From NCBI GenBank assembly GCA_016780825.1, contig JADHLF010000002.1, positions 45,951-109,950 on the forward strand: a DNA stretch of 64,000 bases, written 5' to 3'. This DNA is from Planktomarina sp. GTDB taxonomy: Bacteria > Pseudomonadota > Alphaproteobacteria > Rhodobacterales > Rhodobacteraceae. The notes under the pieces were generated by a model, which was not told where the DNA came from, did not search any database, and saw only the letters and a program-made list of their open reading frames with translations. Positions 63,299 to 64,000 of the stretch are shown in pieces (the first letter of the stretch is position 1; each line of letters opens with the position of its first letter). The position numbers were made by a program, and so were the translations under genes.

Positions 63299-63524
63299 AC
63301 CTATAGGTTAAACCCGCTGTTCTCTTTAGCTGACACTATAGGTTCATCTATGGATTGATGCCGCCATTGCCATTATTTTATCCACAAAATTGGGTATAAC
63401 CTTGGGGTTAACCTATAGGGTAAATTCTTTCTATTACCTAGCTATGGTGCAACCTTTGAAATTGGTCTTATTTATAAGGGTTTTTACATCAGCGGCATCA
63501 GACCTATCGGTCAACCTATAGGAC
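63299..63524. repeat. Cluster of CCTATAGG palindromes
   Basis: CCTATAGG occurs at 63300-63307, 63412-63419 and 63515-63522, with one-mismatch copies at 63335-63342 (ACTATAGG) and 63503-63510 (CCTATCGG). The first two extend to 12 identical bases in opposite orientation (CCTATAGGTTAA and TTAACCTATAGG), and the third reads TCAACCTATAGG. They lie in a non-coding stretch between the terminator and the 63610 gene, and could be regulator or initiator sites. Confidence 0.6.
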
Positions 63525-63609
63525 CACCTAGGATGGTCTAAAATGCCGCAGCATCGAAGTAATCCAATTATAGAAACGCCCCGTAATACAAGTCAAAGGA
63601 GTAATTCTT

Positions 63610-63867
63610 ATGACCATACATCAAGAGTTCATAAAGTTTGAAGCAGTCATCGCGCACTGTGAAACACGGGTACCGTCAGGCACACTGTGCGAAGCAATTA
63701 AATACGGGCGTGAAATGCAGTTTTTCGACAAAACTAACAAATTATCGCCATCAGGTGAGCTGTTAGCAGAGATTATTACGAGTTGTTTGCCATCTGATGA
63801 GCTACTCGCAGAGCCGATATTGCCTACCATCTTAGGCCAGTGGTCTTCTGACTTTGGTGTCCCGTAA
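63610..63867 (+). CDS. Hypothetical protein of the putative island
   Basis: An 85-residue protein preceded by AAAGGAG 8 bases before the ATG, which is the best ribosome-binding site in the region. It contains two similar segments, SPSGELLAEIITSCL and PSDELLAEPIL, a short internal repeat. No family recognised. The palindrome cluster lies upstream. Confidence 0.6.
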   Translation: MTIHQEFIKFEAVIAHCETRVPSGTLCEAIKYGREMQFFDKTNKLSPSGELLAEIITSCLPSDELLAEPILPTILGQWSSDFGVP

Positions 63868-64000
63868 TAACAGCGTAACCCATAGATGCCGCTGCTCTAA
63901 GTCTGTCCAACTCAAGAACCATCATCTCTTCTCTACGCACACCCATGCGCTGCTCAACATCCTGAGCCATAGCATCGACCCAATACTGACAAGCCATAGC
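63824..64000 (-). CDS. Partial hypothetical protein at the right edge
   Basis: An open minus-strand frame of 58 codons enters from the right edge and stops at 63824-63826. It reads YWVDAMAQDVEQRMGVRREE then MMVLELDRLRAAASMGYA, a charged helical protein. It overlaps the 63610 gene by 44 bases. Possibly a phage-type gene, but too little is in the window. Confidence 0.4.
   Translation of the reverse strand, partial: AMACQYWVDAMAQDVEQRMGVRREEMMVLELDRLRAAASMGYAVITGHQSQKTTGLRW

Larger units (their letters stand above)
61657..64000. mobile_element. Putative genomic island/prophage integrated at tRNA-Tyr (left part)
   Basis: From the tRNA fragment to the right edge the DNA is visibly richer in A and T, the genes are short and without family likeness, and a ribonucleotide reductase remnant, a terminator and a palindrome cluster replace the dense operons of the rest of the window. 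The orientation of the tRNA fragment places the intact tRNA and integrase beyond 64000. No integrase is visible. Confidence 0.55.

Overview
The window is a chromosomal segment of an alphaproteobacterium, almost certainly a marine member of the Rhodobacteraceae (Roseobacter group). The inference rests on the close fit of many proteins to that group (DctP/DctQ TRAP subunits, the DUF6280- and DUF6476-like small proteins, CarD, FdxA, SUV3-like helicase plus S4 protein, rluD next to rpoH, MetR divergent from metF). No rRNA is present, so genus cannot be fixed. Genes are packed tightly, and four convergent pairs share a single overlapping stop tetranucleotide.

Layout: 1-5.4 kb, C4-dicarboxylate-type TRAP transporter (dctP partial, dctQ, an enlarged dctM) and an SLC13/TrkA_C permease. 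5.4-8.6 kb, tpiA, a TfoX-like protein, Fe-S assembly genes (sufA-like, sufT-like) and tgt. 8.6-12.5 kb, a lipoprotein, lon behind a near-consensus heat-shock promoter, and a phosphatase. 12.5-17.3 kb, tRNA-Val, pcm, tolC, cobQ. 17.4-26.7 kb, efp, ygfZ, a glycosyltransferase, an MsbA-like ABC exporter, two aminotransferases and valS. 26.7-31.7 kb, an HD-domain/PhyH oxygenase pair that resembles phosphonate-degrading PhnZ/PhnY, an orphan CoxL form II-like molybdoenzyme subunit and a DUF2235 hydrolase. 31.6-35.5 kb, a thioesterase, metF, metR, an inositol-phosphatase-like protein that has lost metal ligands, and a periplasmic TPR protein. 35.6-37.6 kb, tRNA-Leu and an AT-richer HxlR-regulated cluster of three tiny genes. 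37.7-39.4 kb, a glutathione peroxidase with a previously uncalled 54-residue secreted peptide, and a voltage-gated K+ channel. 39.7-41.4 kb, a lysis cassette (coiled-coil membrane protein, GH108 muramidase, 3TM holin) that looks like the unlinked lysis locus of gene transfer agents. 41.3-47 kb, rluD, rpoH, an oxidoreductase and pepF. 47-58 kb, an aldolase, a lysophospholipase with an SCP2 protein, a second TPR protein, helicase/S4/fdxA/carD, cobS, cobT and a large membrane-anchored protein. 58-61.4 kb, a VOC protein, a GT8-like protein and a GMC oxidoreductase.

At 61.66 kb the character changes: a 3' fragment of tRNA-Tyr is followed by lower-GC DNA holding small unknown genes, a remnant of a B12-dependent ribonucleotide reductase, a strong terminator and a cluster of CCTATAGG palindromes. 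This looks like the edge of an element integrated into tRNA-Tyr; the rest lies beyond the window.

Functional links: RpoH is encoded here and its likely targets include lon and rpoH itself. CobQ, CobS and CobT all serve cobalamin synthesis. MetR probably controls metF. The lysis cassette, if GTA-associated, would serve release of particles encoded elsewhere.
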